From Desertibacillus haloalkaliphilus (GTDB lineage: Bacteria; Bacillota; Bacilli; Bacillales; KJ1-10-99), in the NCBI RefSeq assembly GCF_019039105.1, contig NZ_JAHPIV010000021.1, positions 1 through 54,272 on the forward strand: a DNA stretch of 54,272 nucleotides. The letters run 5' to 3'. Positions 45,035 through 53,408 of this stretch are shown here, one piece after another; positions within the stretch are counted from its first letter, which is position 1, and each line of letters opens with the position of its first letter. A program made the position numbers and the translations under genes. The notes under the pieces were generated by a model. It did no database searches. It saw only the letters and a program-made list of their open reading frames with translations, and had not been told where the DNA came from.

Positions 45035-45952
45035 ATGAAAGAATCTACATTTATGCCAGTGATCAATAAGAATTTTGAGGTTTTTTACTGGAGCAAAAAG
45101 TATAGATCACATTATTGGAGTAGGCAACCAGACAAATCGTTGGAGAACTATTCCGAGATTGAGCCGCTATTTCGAACGCACAGTCACGACGCAATGGAGA
45201 TTCTCGTATTTTTAGGAGGAGAATGTGAATTTTTTTGTGAAGGTAAAACCTATTCCCTCACCAAAGGGGACGTTGTCATCATTCCCCCGTACGCAGTACA
45301 TCAAGCAAAAGTGACTGACTTTAATACCTATGAGAGAATCGTATCCACCATCAGCAAATCGCTATTGGCAGAATTTTTATCGATTTCTCCTTCCATGAAT
45401 GAAAGCCTTATTTACCATAAGACTCAAGGTTCTTATGTTGTTCACCTCCATGCCAAAAACTTAAAGGAGATTCTCTCACTATTTCAAGAAATAAGTGATC
45501 GTAAAAAAGAAAATGGTGATCACCATTCATTTGCCTTACATTACCTATTATTTCAAGGTCTCCAAATGATCTTACATCCTGCTAGTGGAGAGCCAACTAA
45601 TCATTTAAGAAATGAACACGATCAACGCTTAAACGCAATCATTGATTATATTAAGACGCACTTGACTGATCCAGATATGAATTTGGACAACGTTTCCAGT
45701 CATTTTCATTTAAGTAAATATTATTTTTCTCATTATTTTAAGACCCATATGAAGGTGCCCTTTTATCGATATGTATTATTGAAACGGCTAGCCACAGCTG
45801 TTACGTTAATTAAGAAGAACGAGCTCTCCATTGAAGAGATCGCCATTCAATGCGGTTTTCAAGATTATTCTAGCTTTTATAGACTCTTTAAAAAGGAATA
45901 TAATTTATCGCCTAAAAATTTGCAAAAGGAGTTTAGGGGTCGCCGAAATTAA
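45035..45952 (+). CDS. AraC-family transcriptional regulator with cupin sensor
   Basis: 305 residues. N-terminal cupin (about 45-110, THSHDAMEILVFLGGECEFFCEG ... IIPPYAVHQA) for ligand sensing and a C-terminal double helix-turn-helix AraC domain (about 205-300, DNVSSHFHLSKYYFSHYFKTH; IEEIAIQCGFQDYSSFYRLFKKEY). GAGGAG precedes the ATG. It is divergent from the GH3 gene over a 360-bp region (44675-45034), which holds the two promoters but no clear operator that I can see. It most likely activates the glycosidase in response to its sugar. Confidence 0.92.
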   Translation: MKESTFMPVINKNFEVFYWSKKYRSHYWSRQPDKSLENYSEIEPLFRTHSHDAMEILVFLGGECEFFCEGKTYSLTKGDVVIIPPYAVHQAKVTDFNTYERIVSTISKSLLAEFLSISPSMNESLIYHKTQGSYVVHLHAKNLKEILSLFQEISDRKKENGDHHSFALHYLLFQGLQMILHPASGEPTNHLRNEHDQRLNAIIDYIKTHLTDPDMNLDNVSSHFHLSKYYFSHYFKTHMKVPFYRYVLLKRLATAVTLIKKNELSIEEIAIQCGFQDYSSFYRLFKKEYNLSPKNLQKEFRGRRN

Positions 45953-45994
45953 TAATGGTGCCAGGCACCCTTTTTGGGGTGCCTGGCACCATTA
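45953..45994. repeat. GGTGCC palindrome pair
   Basis: TAATGGTGCCAGGCACC, CTTTTTGG and GGTGCCTGGCACCATTA. Just after the AraC stop; perfect long inverted repeat likely to act as its terminator. Last copy of the family in the window. Confidence 0.88.
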
Positions 45995-46049
45995 TGGATA
46001 AAGTTCTATTTACAAATGTAATTAAAAGGATGTAAAGGAGTCAGTAACT

Positions 46050-47303
46050 ATGAAAAAATTTATTAATGCGACGATATATGGAGAGCCAGATTCTAATGAA
46101 ATTCTAGTTGAAAACGGTCAATTTAAAGCAATAGGTCATGATTTAGAAAACGCGGATGAAGTGATTGATTTAGAGGGCCGTTTAGTATTGCCACCTTATG
46201 TCGATCCTCATTTACATTTAGATTATATCTTTTCAGGGCTAGGCGAAGGAAATGCAAACGTCTCAGGTACATTATTTGAAGGGATTCAGCGCTGGAGTGA
46301 TAATAAGAAATCATTGACCGAAGAGATGGTACGTAAGCGAGCAATCAAAGGAATTCAAAAAGAAGTAAATAAAGGGATCCAATTCATTCGTTCACACGTA
46401 GATATTACCGATCCAAACTTAACAGGGATGAAAGCTTTAATCAAACTACGTGAAGAATTAAAAGATGTCGTTACATTACAACTTGTAGCCTTTCCTCAAG
46501 AAGGATTCTTCAGATATGAAGGGGCCGAAGCTTTAATGGAACAAGCACTTGAAATGGGAGCTGATGTAGCCGGAGGGATCCCTCACTTTGAAATTTCCTA
46601 TGAGCATGGGGTTGAATCATTAAGACGCATCGTAGACCTGGCGATAAAATATAACGTAATGATTGATATTCACTGTGATGAAAATGATGACCCAAATAGT
46701 CGCTTTCTAGAAGTGTTAAATGCGCTTGTTATGGAAAAAAACTATGGGAAATATACGACAGCCAGTCATACATGTAGCTTTGGTGCGGTCGAGAACAGTT
46801 ATGCGAATAAAATGTTAGGTTTATTTAGAGAATCAAAAATTAATTTTATTTCGTGTCCTACTGAAAATGCCCATTTACAAGGTCGAGGTGACAATTACCC
46901 TAAACGCCGTGGCCTCACACGAGTAAAAGAGCTCTTAAATAACGGAAATCATGTCGCGTTTGCTCAAGATTCAATTGCCGATTACTGGTACCCATTAGGG
47001 AATGGAAACATGATGAACATTTTAGACAATGGGATCCACCTCGCTCATTATACACACATTGATGAAATTAATAAGGCGTTTGACCTGATCACCTACCACG
47101 GAGCAAACATTATGAGAGTGAACGATGAATATGGCATTGAAGCCGGCAAACCAGCTAACTTTATCGTCTTAGACGCACAAGATGCCTATGAAGCGATCCG
47201 TGAGCGTGCAGAAGTACTAGCATCGATTCGTAATGGCGAATATCTGTTCAAACGTGAACCACGAAGAAATGAAGTAGAAATCGAATTTTTAAAGCAATCA
47301 TAA
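46050..47303 (+). CDS. Cytosine-deaminase-like metal-dependent amidohydrolase
   Basis: 417 residues of the CodA type. PHLHLDY (His54, His56), IHCDENDD (His208, Glu211), SHT (His240) and AQDSIADYWYPLGNGNM with Asp307 match metal and catalytic positions of E. coli CodA. However, the CodA pair Asp313-Asp314 appears as Asp307-Ser308, and the preceding His is Gln306. CodA position 314 shapes the substrate pocket, so the substrate may differ from cytosine (for example another pyrimidine, creatinine or triazine-like amine). AAAGGAG precedes the ATG. A terminator follows. No cytosine permease is adjacent. Confidence 0.85.
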   Translation: MKKFINATIYGEPDSNEILVENGQFKAIGHDLENADEVIDLEGRLVLPPYVDPHLHLDYIFSGLGEGNANVSGTLFEGIQRWSDNKKSLTEEMVRKRAIKGIQKEVNKGIQFIRSHVDITDPNLTGMKALIKLREELKDVVTLQLVAFPQEGFFRYEGAEALMEQALEMGADVAGGIPHFEISYEHGVESLRRIVDLAIKYNVMIDIHCDENDDPNSRFLEVLNALVMEKNYGKYTTASHTCSFGAVENSYANKMLGLFRESKINFISCPTENAHLQGRGDNYPKRRGLTRVKELLNNGNHVAFAQDSIADYWYPLGNGNMMNILDNGIHLAHYTHIDEINKAFDLITYHGANIMRVNDEYGIEAGKPANFIVLDAQDAYEAIRERAEVLASIRNGEYLFKREPRRNEVEIEFLKQS

Positions 47304-47308
47304 GTCCA

Positions 47309-47348
47309 AGCTGCTCCCATCAACACATCTGTTGGTGGGGGCTTTTTT
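47309..47348 (+). terminator. Rho-independent terminator after the cytosine-deaminase-like gene
   Basis: AGCTGCTCCCATCAAC and GTTGGTGGGGGCT arms with a short loop, followed by TTTTTT. Confidence 0.88.
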
Positions 47349-47498
47349 GTTTGTTGTGGTGGCCTTGTTGAACGCTGTCAGTACTTGAACAGCTCCCTAC
47401 GCTATCGTTGTAGAACCAGCCACTGCAAGGTTGGTTTGTCAGCTTAGAATTAGGATATAATGATAACGGTACAACCATTCTTGAAGGAGTTCGAATAC

Positions 47499-48356
47499 AT
47501 GCAAACAGTACAAAAGCTTTCCAATCGCCTCTTATACCTCCCTCCATATCAAAAAACAGATCGCCCGATATTGGCAGCGGTCGTCGGAGACGAGCAAACA
47601 CTGTTGATTGATGCTGGGAATTCTTCTCGTCATGCTAAACGATTCAAAGAGCAATTAGCTTCCTATCATGTTAGCGGAGATCTTCTCGCTCTTACCCATT
47701 GGCATTGGGATCATGTCTTTGGCTTGTATGAAATGGATATGCCATCCATCGCCAATGTCATCACCAGTGATAAAATAAATGAACTACAGAAGTTTTCATG
47801 GGAAGACAAGCCGTTAGATGAACGTGTCGAAGCAGGGATTGAAATTCCGTTTTGTGCAGACGCGATAAAACTAGAGCTCGGAAGTAAGCGAGAGGTTATC
47901 ATACCAGATCCGACGATTATTTTTGAAAAGCAACTAAAACTAAATCTCGGTGGGATTACTTGTATCATTGAACATATCGGCGGAGATCACTCACCTGACT
48001 CGAATCTCCTCTATATCCCAGAGGAAAAAGCGCTGTTTCTCGGTGACTGCCTTTATGCAAATATGTACGCAGAAAAGTGGCACTATACGATTGAAAAGAT
48101 GAGTAAGCTGCTAGAGGCGATCAAAGGTTATGATGCAGAAATTTACTTTCTCTCTCATCACCCAGCACCATTAACAAAGGCTAAATTTGCTAGCTTTGTT
48201 TCAATATTGGAAACAAGTGCTAGATTAACAAAGAAACATGAAGGAGATCTAGAGAAAATCAAAACAGACATGTCCGCGTATTTCGAGCGTGAGGTAACTG
48301 AAGACGATGTAGAAATCATCACGTACTTTGTGAACGGGTTTCTCTATCATAAGTGA
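47499..48356 (+). CDS. Metallo-beta-lactamase-fold hydrolase
   Basis: 285 residues from the ATG at 47499 (GAAGGAG nine bases ahead). Zinc motif THWHWDHVFG, later metal residues in EHIGGDHSPDSN and LFLGDCLYAN and LSHHPAP. Asp after the first strand (LLIDAGNSS) is typical of the fold. The substrate cannot be inferred; it is not closely like the persulfide dioxygenases at 360 and 6105. It is monocistronic, and its stop codon is immediately followed by an AGGGCAC hairpin terminator. Confidence 0.9.
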   Translation: MQTVQKLSNRLLYLPPYQKTDRPILAAVVGDEQTLLIDAGNSSRHAKRFKEQLASYHVSGDLLALTHWHWDHVFGLYEMDMPSIANVITSDKINELQKFSWEDKPLDERVEAGIEIPFCADAIKLELGSKREVIIPDPTIIFEKQLKLNLGGITCIIEHIGGDHSPDSNLLYIPEEKALFLGDCLYANMYAEKWHYTIEKMSKLLEAIKGYDAEIYFLSHHPAPLTKAKFASFVSILETSARLTKKHEGDLEKIKTDMSAYFEREVTEDDVEIITYFVNGFLYHK

Positions 48357-48400
48357 AAGGGCACGGAAAAAGTGTGAAATTCACTTTTTCCGTGCCCTTT
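48356..48400 (+). terminator. Hairpin terminator; second member of the AGGGCAC hairpin repeat
   Basis: AAAGGGCACGGAAAAAGTG and CACTTTTTCCGTGCCCTTT with a 7-base loop. It starts in the stop codon of the MBL gene. The copy at 3625-3665 has two compensating base-pair changes in the stem. The 48401-48542 stretch holds nothing else I can name. Confidence 0.75.
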
Positions 48401-48542
48401 ATGAATAGGCCTGCCTGTTACTTTTGCCATACATTCATCGACAGTAACTTCCTCTCATCCTGTTGTTCAAATTTTGAACAAACTTCAGTCAAGAAGCCTT
48501 CCTCTTTATATGAGACTAAATCGTACTTCTATGCGATATCTC

Positions 48543-48665
48543 TTATTTCGCTTTCTTTAAGCTTTCGGGAATTTTTGGAGCATGTAATGCGGGACTAGAA
48601 GCACTAACAAATACCTTAGATAGGGCAAGCGTCATTTGTGATGCGTATTTTGCAGCTTTTTTCAC
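48543..48665 (-). CDS. agrD: AgrD-like cyclic-lactone autoinducer peptide precursor
   Basis: A 40-residue frame beginning GTG at 48665, nine bases after GGGAG. An in-frame ATG at 48674 overlaps the AgrB stop. The N-terminal half (KKAAKYASQMTLALSKVF) can form an amphipathic helix as in AgrD. The C-terminal half ends with the AgrB-recognition-like tail APKIPESLKKAK. Aligned with Cys-type precursors (Cys-S-W-G-F-Y before EPKMP), the ring-forming Cys is replaced by Ser in SSPALH. So the product would be a serine lactone, as in S. intermedius AIP. It follows agrB in one operon. The precise ring cannot be fixed by sequence alone. Confidence 0.72.
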   Translation of the reverse strand: MKKAAKYASQMTLALSKVFVSASSPALHAPKIPESLKKAK

Positions 48666-48670
48666 AATTC

Positions 48671-49255
48671 TCATCTCCCATTATTGATCAATGTATTGAG
48701 TTTATACGTTAATGTAATACTAGCTGGTGTTAGTAACAAAGCTTGTAGTAGTGAACCAAAAACAAAACCAGGTTGTCCAAAAAGTAGATAGATAAGCATA
48801 CCCATACAAACAGAACCGATAGCAGCGTATTTCTTTTTCCTCTCCCACTCTGTTGAATGCTGTACTTGATGTGGCTCATAGTAAGGTGCATATAAGACTA
48901 TTAAAATGATCGTACTAATAAAATAAACATACATGAGCCAAGGAGAGACAGGTAGCCACACAAAAGCACTAATTAAAAATAGAGACGCAATTGAACAAGC
49001 AAGCGAGCTTTCAAGGTGAGCTCCTCCAGTTAAAACACGAAGGAGCATAAATGATAGGATCACTTGTAATGTTAATGCCAATACACCTAGTAATGCACCC
49101 AATACTAGTGCTAATAAAAAAGTAAACAACAAATTAATGACGATCGTAAATCCGAATACAAGAATATCATGCGGCTCTGTTTCATCAGGATTAGACTTTT
49201 TTATATGGTCGGCACAGGCCATCGCCCATCTCTCAAACAAACTCAACACCCCCAC
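48671..49255 (-). CDS. agrB: AgrB-family peptide-processing membrane protease
   Basis: Up to 194 residues with about five membrane helices. The catalytic pair of AgrB is in RVLTGGAHLESSLACSIASL: His and Cys separated by seven residues. AgrB cuts the C-terminal tail of AgrD and closes the ring. The start is uncertain: GTG at 49255 overlaps the receptor gene by 23 bp, while TTG at 49240 has a better-spaced GGGGG. The overlap with the receptor shows translational coupling. The next gene is the AgrD-like precursor, which was too short for a routine gene call. Confidence 0.92.
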   Translation of the reverse strand: MGVLSLFERWAMACADHIKKSNPDETEPHDILVFGFTIVINLLFTFLLALVLGALLGVLALTLQVILSFMLLRVLTGGAHLESSLACSIASLFLISAFVWLPVSPWLMYVYFISTIILIVLYAPYYEPHQVQHSTEWERKKKYAAIGSVCMGMLIYLLFGQPGFVFGSLLQALLLTPASITLTYKLNTLINNGR

Positions 49256-50531
49256 TTTTTGTTAAAGGGACATAGATGCGTATATGGACAGGTTTCAATT
49301 CCGTATGAACAGTCCCATCACCTTTCTTGAATCGTAAAAGGGCATCATATAGCTGCATTTCTGCGGATTGCTCTTCCCTTATATGAATAGGACTAGATAT
49401 CTCATAAAGAATCCCTTGATTGTTAATTTCGATATGAAAATCAATTCGTTTCTCTCGGTCTTCGGGCGATTGGTAAAGAACTAAAATTAAATCATCTAAA
49501 ATAATACTAAGGTTTCTTACTTGCTCTAAAGTAATTTGTACTTCATCTTTAATGTCAGTTGTAACATCAATAGAAACGTTGAGAAAAGCAGCTAGTTTTC
49601 GTTTATTAATAAGAAGCGCATAAAGCATTTCATCTAACTGACCTAACCCAGAGCGATGGTTAGTTTCCAGTAAACCTGGAGGTGGAGCTGGATTATGATA
49701 CAACTGGTTTTCATCCAAATACTTTTTAATTAAATGAGAGGAATCACTCTCGCAAAGCTTAGAGATGGCTTTGAAATGTCCTTGATAATCTTCACTCAAT
49801 TTCTTTACAATCGTTGCTGTTTGTTGTTCTTGATCTAAATAAAACTTCTTTGCTTCTGTGATCCTCTTCTGCTGAAATTGGCTATGTATAATGATATAGA
49901 CTGTCAACATAACAAACGTGAGAATTAGCGTAATGATGATTGTAAAAAATTTAAAAACAAAATTTTCGGTCAGGAAAATAAAGTTAATTAGGCAGATAAA
50001 TACAAACATTAAGACAGAGTGGAGAACTAGGATGTTTTTTGAGCTTTTACTCATTGATCGATCTTCTATCAAATATCGTAGCTCACTCAATTCGAATTTA
50101 ATCAAATGGGCACCATAGCATATCCCTAAAATAAGAGCCGCGGTAAATAGTTGTATCGTTGCTGTGACTGGTAAAGAAAAATAAATTTGAACATATGGAA
50201 ATTCCAAAGCTTGAACAACGGCTTCGATAATTAGCATTTGTACAAAATTATAAAACCCATATCCCATACTAGTGATGACATAAGCTTGCATAAAGTTAAC
50301 TTTAAAGAAAAACTTCACAAGAAATAGTAAGATCAAAATTTGGATCCCAATAATGATTGCTACATGCAATGGTGTCATCCGTAGCAATATCGAAAGCAAA
50401 CTCATAATAAATGCTAATAAAATTATTGGTTTGAGATAATTACGATAATAGTACCCTAGAAAGACGATGGGAATCGATAAAAGGGCAATCCATTCAAATG
50501 AGGATACTATAAACGGTACGATATAGTTCAT
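49233..50531 (-). CDS. AgrC-like membrane receptor with degenerate kinase domain
   Basis: 432 residues. Residues 1-215 form six to seven membrane helices in the AgrC/SpoOB-like pattern. A cytoplasmic part follows with a dimerisation helix aligned with the RHDxxNH box of these kinases: here it reads SEDYQGH (246-252), so the phospho-accepting His is Glu247 and the Asn is Gly251. The ATPase N box (expected NLLDNAIEA) reads DDLILVLYQ, and no glycine-rich boxes are seen. It should bind the peptide but cannot phosphorylate by itself. It likely signals through the kinase encoded just upstream (50572). It overlaps agrB by 23 bp. Confidence 0.85.
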   Translation of the reverse strand: MNYIVPFIVSSFEWIALLSIPIVFLGYYYRNYLKPIILLAFIMSLLSILLRMTPLHVAIIIGIQILILLFLVKFFFKVNFMQAYVITSMGYGFYNFVQMLIIEAVVQALEFPYVQIYFSLPVTATIQLFTAALILGICYGAHLIKFELSELRYLIEDRSMSKSSKNILVLHSVLMFVFICLINFIFLTENFVFKFFTIIITLILTFVMLTVYIIIHSQFQQKRITEAKKFYLDQEQQTATIVKKLSEDYQGHFKAISKLCESDSSHLIKKYLDENQLYHNPAPPPGLLETNHRSGLGQLDEMLYALLINKRKLAAFLNVSIDVTTDIKDEVQITLEQVRNLSIILDDLILVLYQSPEDREKRIDFHIEINNQGILYEISSPIHIREEQSAEMQLYDALLRFKKGDGTVHTELKPVHIRIYVPLTKSGGVEFV

Positions 50532-50571
50532 ATTGATTTTTCTCCTATCTACTACTATGAACAGTTATTGC

Positions 50572-51360
50572 TTATTTGTTAAAGGGGGAATTCTGACTTT
50601 CTGGAATTTTGATCATCACATGTGCACCTTTAGGAGGTTTGTTTTGAATCTCTAGTGTTCCTCTTAACGTCTCAATAATCGTTTTACATATAGATAGTCC
50701 AATCCCTGTCCCTTCGTCTTTAGTCGTATAGAACGGATAAAAAACTTGCTCAAGTTGATCACTAGGAATACCAGGTCCAGTATCAATCATTGATATCGTA
50801 ACCCATTTATTCTCTCTTGTAACTTTGATATCAATAGCCCCATGCTCTTCAATCGCTTCGATTGAGTTTTTAATTAAATTGATGACTACTCTTTCAAAAC
50901 GGTTTGCATTCCCAAAAATATACGTTTCATCGGATAAATCCGCTTTTATTTCAATGTTTTTTTCAGCAGCGTGGACTTGATAGATGGTTACAATCTTTTC
51001 AATACTATGATTCACATCAATAAGCGAGAGATTGTCTTGATGTATGTGCGAATTCGACAAACTAAGAAGCTCTTGAATTAACGATTCCATCCGTGTTGCT
51101 TCTTCCTTAATAATAGAAATATAATGAGAAGTATCCGGGTTCTCTTTGATATTCGGTTTGTTTTCTAGCACTTGTGTGAAACCCATAATTGATGTTAAAG
51201 GATTTCGAATTTCATGGGCAAAAAAAGCTGCCATTCGTCCAATTACAGCATCATAGTGATCACTCGATGTCTCTGTTTTCTCCAATTGTTGTTCGATTTT
51301 TTCTTTTTGTTGTTTTTCTTCTTTTTTAAACCACTTTTTTTTAAATATATTACCCATCAT
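50572..51360 (-). CDS. Soluble sporulation-type histidine kinase
   Basis: 262 residues with no membrane segment and no sensor domain. A basic coiled-coil start (about 5-32) is followed by HisKA with His49 in FFAHEIRNPLTSIMGF, which resembles KinA/KinE-type kinases of the Spo0 phosphorelay. HATPase with N box (INLIKNSIEAI), DTGPGIP, FYPFYTTKDEGTGIGLSI. A G1/F/G2 set is complete, so it should be active. It starts at 51360 or 51357 (AGGAG). It is 40 bp before the AgrC-like pseudokinase, so the receptor may regulate it in trans. No response regulator is encoded here. Confidence 0.9.
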   Translation of the reverse strand: MMGNIFKKKWFKKEEKQQKEKIEQQLEKTETSSDHYDAVIGRMAAFFAHEIRNPLTSIMGFTQVLENKPNIKENPDTSHYISIIKEEATRMESLIQELLSLSNSHIHQDNLSLIDVNHSIEKIVTIYQVHAAEKNIEIKADLSDETYIFGNANRFERVVINLIKNSIEAIEEHGAIDIKVTRENKWVTISMIDTGPGIPSDQLEQVFYPFYTTKDEGTGIGLSICKTIIETLRGTLEIQNKPPKGAHVMIKIPESQNSPFNK

Positions 51361-51377
51361 TCAATCTCCTAAATCTA

Positions 51378-51386
51378 TTTGTCGAA
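51378..51386. promoter_or_regulatory. Spo0A-box-like sequence next to the Agr operon start
   Basis: TTTGTCGAA matches the 0A box (TTTGTCRAA) exactly. It lies 18 bases upstream of the kinase gene start, close to the ribosome site; a place for repression or an internal site. Confidence 0.5.
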
Positions 51387-51476
51387 TAAAAGTTAATCAA
51401 TCTATGAAAGTTTGTTAATCTACGTACTTTATTGCAATAAATCCCTTGTGGAAGAATAAGCCATATATTATATAAG

Positions 51477-51504
51477 ATTTCGACATTTATGATGAGAAAC
51501 CTCT
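51477..51504 (-). promoter_or_regulatory. Sigma-H-like promoter with second Spo0A-box core
   Basis: On the minus strand AGAGGTTT (51497-51504), 12 bases, and GTCGAAAT (51477-51484) resemble the sigma-H pattern RnAGGAWWW-N11-12-RnnGAAT, each with one mismatch. The same segment holds ATGTCGAA, a Spo0A-box core, and a sigma-A TATAAT lies at 51467-51472. About 120 bases before the kinase gene. Confidence 0.4.
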
Positions 51505-52241
51505 CAAAATTTAAAAAATGTCAACTTTTTTCGAAAAGTGCCTGAGGCTTAGCTGTGAACTTTCTATCCCCATCAGGTAGTAGGAGATTTTTATTTGTTT
51601 ATTAGGAGTTGTGAGCGATTGTGTTTTCTACTAATCGAAATGTCACTATGACGCTTGTAAAAATGTCATAAATGCTCTTGCCCATAACCACTCCGCTTTA
51701 GGAATTGACATCTTTCTATTCTCCTCCACCCTCTACTATAAGATTCATGATAATTGATACTCCTGCTTATTGACCATTTCATATTCCTCCAATTCCTTCT
51801 ATTCTTTAAAAGTCGACCAGTCTAATGTGAAGGTTCTTAAGGTGACTTTTCAACAAAACGTGACATCTCCCTTATTTTTCACAAAGAGACAAGACTTAAG
51901 TGAACGCATTCATTATGCCCGCGGAATACATGTGAAAGCAGCTTCTACAGCCCCCCTAGGGACCTATGAGCATTTTGTTTGAAAAGAGGGGAGATTCCGT
52001 CCGTGGTAGGCTACCTTGTCATTCCCAGCAACGCTTTTATTGAGGGATGCATTGACCTTTCCCCCATCTCCTTATACCCCTTTTTCATATAAAATCACAA
52101 TCTATGAAACTTCCAATTTTTCACTACTAGGCAAGCTCTATTAAATAATTATAATTAATCTTAGCGCTTCTTTTTAGCGTGATCACTTGTTTGTCCAAAA
52201 GACAACATCATATCTTATACATCTTGAAAGGGGTTATTATA
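51505..52241. other. Gene-poor spacer of about 740 bases
   Basis: Short frames only, without ribosome sites or family similarity. Mixed composition with stop-rich frames suggests decayed DNA. It includes promoter regions for the glucosaminidase gene at 52242 and ends with an AAAGGGG ribosome site. Nothing else is recognised. Confidence 0.5.
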
Positions 52242-53366
52242 TTGTCAATTAAAAGAATAACAACTGCTGTTATCATAGCTTCTTTTCTTAGTTTAGGAGT
52301 TTTTCAGCCTTCTTTCATTCCACTTGGACAAACAACAAATGTAGAGGCTTCAAGCCTGTTTCGTCCTCTTCCGTTCGAAGATGCAGACTTAGGGAGAAAC
52401 TCACATGCCTATTTAGGTAAAACTCAAGCCCCGACGGAAGACGAAAAAGAAGCCTTCGTGAACCAAATGACGGAATACGGAATTCAGGCAAGCAAACAAT
52501 ACGGCATGCCAGCAAGTGCGATTATCGGTATGGCGATTATTGAAAGTGGTTATGGAACAACAAGAACAGCCCACTTTGCAAACAACCTTTTCGGCATTAA
52601 AGTATGGGGATTTAACCCACCTAATGCATGGCAGTTAAAAGGGCAGCCTGATGAAGATTTTGATAGATCAATACCTGTAATTGCTAACTATGGTCCTGAT
52701 CGAATCGTTTTTGATGAAACACAAAGACGAGATAATTGGTACCGTCATTTCGATTCTTATGAGCATTCTGTACAATTTTTAACGGGTAATCTGTTAGTCA
52801 ACCAACGCTATCATTTTGCGATAGAAAACTATCAAGATCGAATAGCAAACGGTTGGAATGTTGAGGATGCTTCAAGAGAGTATCTATATGACATTGCAAA
52901 CGCTGGCTACAATCACTTAGGCGGGGATTATTATCAAGAAGTAGTCGGTAAACTCATGGATCAGTGGGATTTATACCGTCACGATGTCATCGAGGATGTA
53001 CAAAAAGAAGAGGATACGCCAACCTCAGGTGTGTATCACACGGTAGTTTCAGGTGATACGTTGTGGAGACTATCCCTTCAATATGGAACAACAGTCGATG
53101 CTATTCAGTCAGCGAACAACTTAACATCTGACATGTTATTTCTTGGACAAGTTTTATTCATCCCTGTCAATCAACCTGTTTCAGAACCAATCGATACGGA
53201 ACCCCCAGCACCAACAGAACCTGAACCAATAAAAGAAGAACCCGTTGTTGAACCTACAACTGTCGTTGAAGAAGAACCAGTAGAAGAACCTGTGGTCGAA
53301 AAGACGAGAGGAAACGGTAACAATAATGGCGGAGGTAATAATGGTGGCGGCCCTAAGAAAAGATAG
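52242..53366 (+). CDS. Secreted N-acetylglucosaminidase with LysM domain
   Basis: 374 residues from TTG at 52242 (GAAAGGGG eight bases ahead). Signal peptide of about 37 residues ending near VEASS. Glucosaminidase domain (GH73-like, about 70-240) with SAIIGMAIIESGYGTTRTAHFANNLFGIKVW, where the catalytic Glu is in IIESGYG. One LysM domain (about 258-305, VVSGDTLWRLSLQYGTTVDA) binds peptidoglycan. A Pro/Glu-rich linker and a Asn/Gly-rich tail follow. It cleaves GlcNAc-MurNAc bonds during growth or cell separation. Strong terminator after it. Confidence 0.92.
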   Translation: MSIKRITTAVIIASFLSLGVFQPSFIPLGQTTNVEASSLFRPLPFEDADLGRNSHAYLGKTQAPTEDEKEAFVNQMTEYGIQASKQYGMPASAIIGMAIIESGYGTTRTAHFANNLFGIKVWGFNPPNAWQLKGQPDEDFDRSIPVIANYGPDRIVFDETQRRDNWYRHFDSYEHSVQFLTGNLLVNQRYHFAIENYQDRIANGWNVEDASREYLYDIANAGYNHLGGDYYQEVVGKLMDQWDLYRHDVIEDVQKEEDTPTSGVYHTVVSGDTLWRLSLQYGTTVDAIQSANNLTSDMLFLGQVLFIPVNQPVSEPIDTEPPAPTEPEPIKEEPVVEPTTVVEEEPVEEPVVEKTRGNGNNNGGGNNGGGPKKR

Positions 53367-53408
53367 TTGAGGTTATCAGTTGCCTGTTTCTTGCTATAGA
53401 TTAGAAAT

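Noticed and set aside
51770-51982. A 70-codon plus-strand gene
   Set aside because: No ribosome site and no recognisable family; it lies in a stretch that looks decayed.
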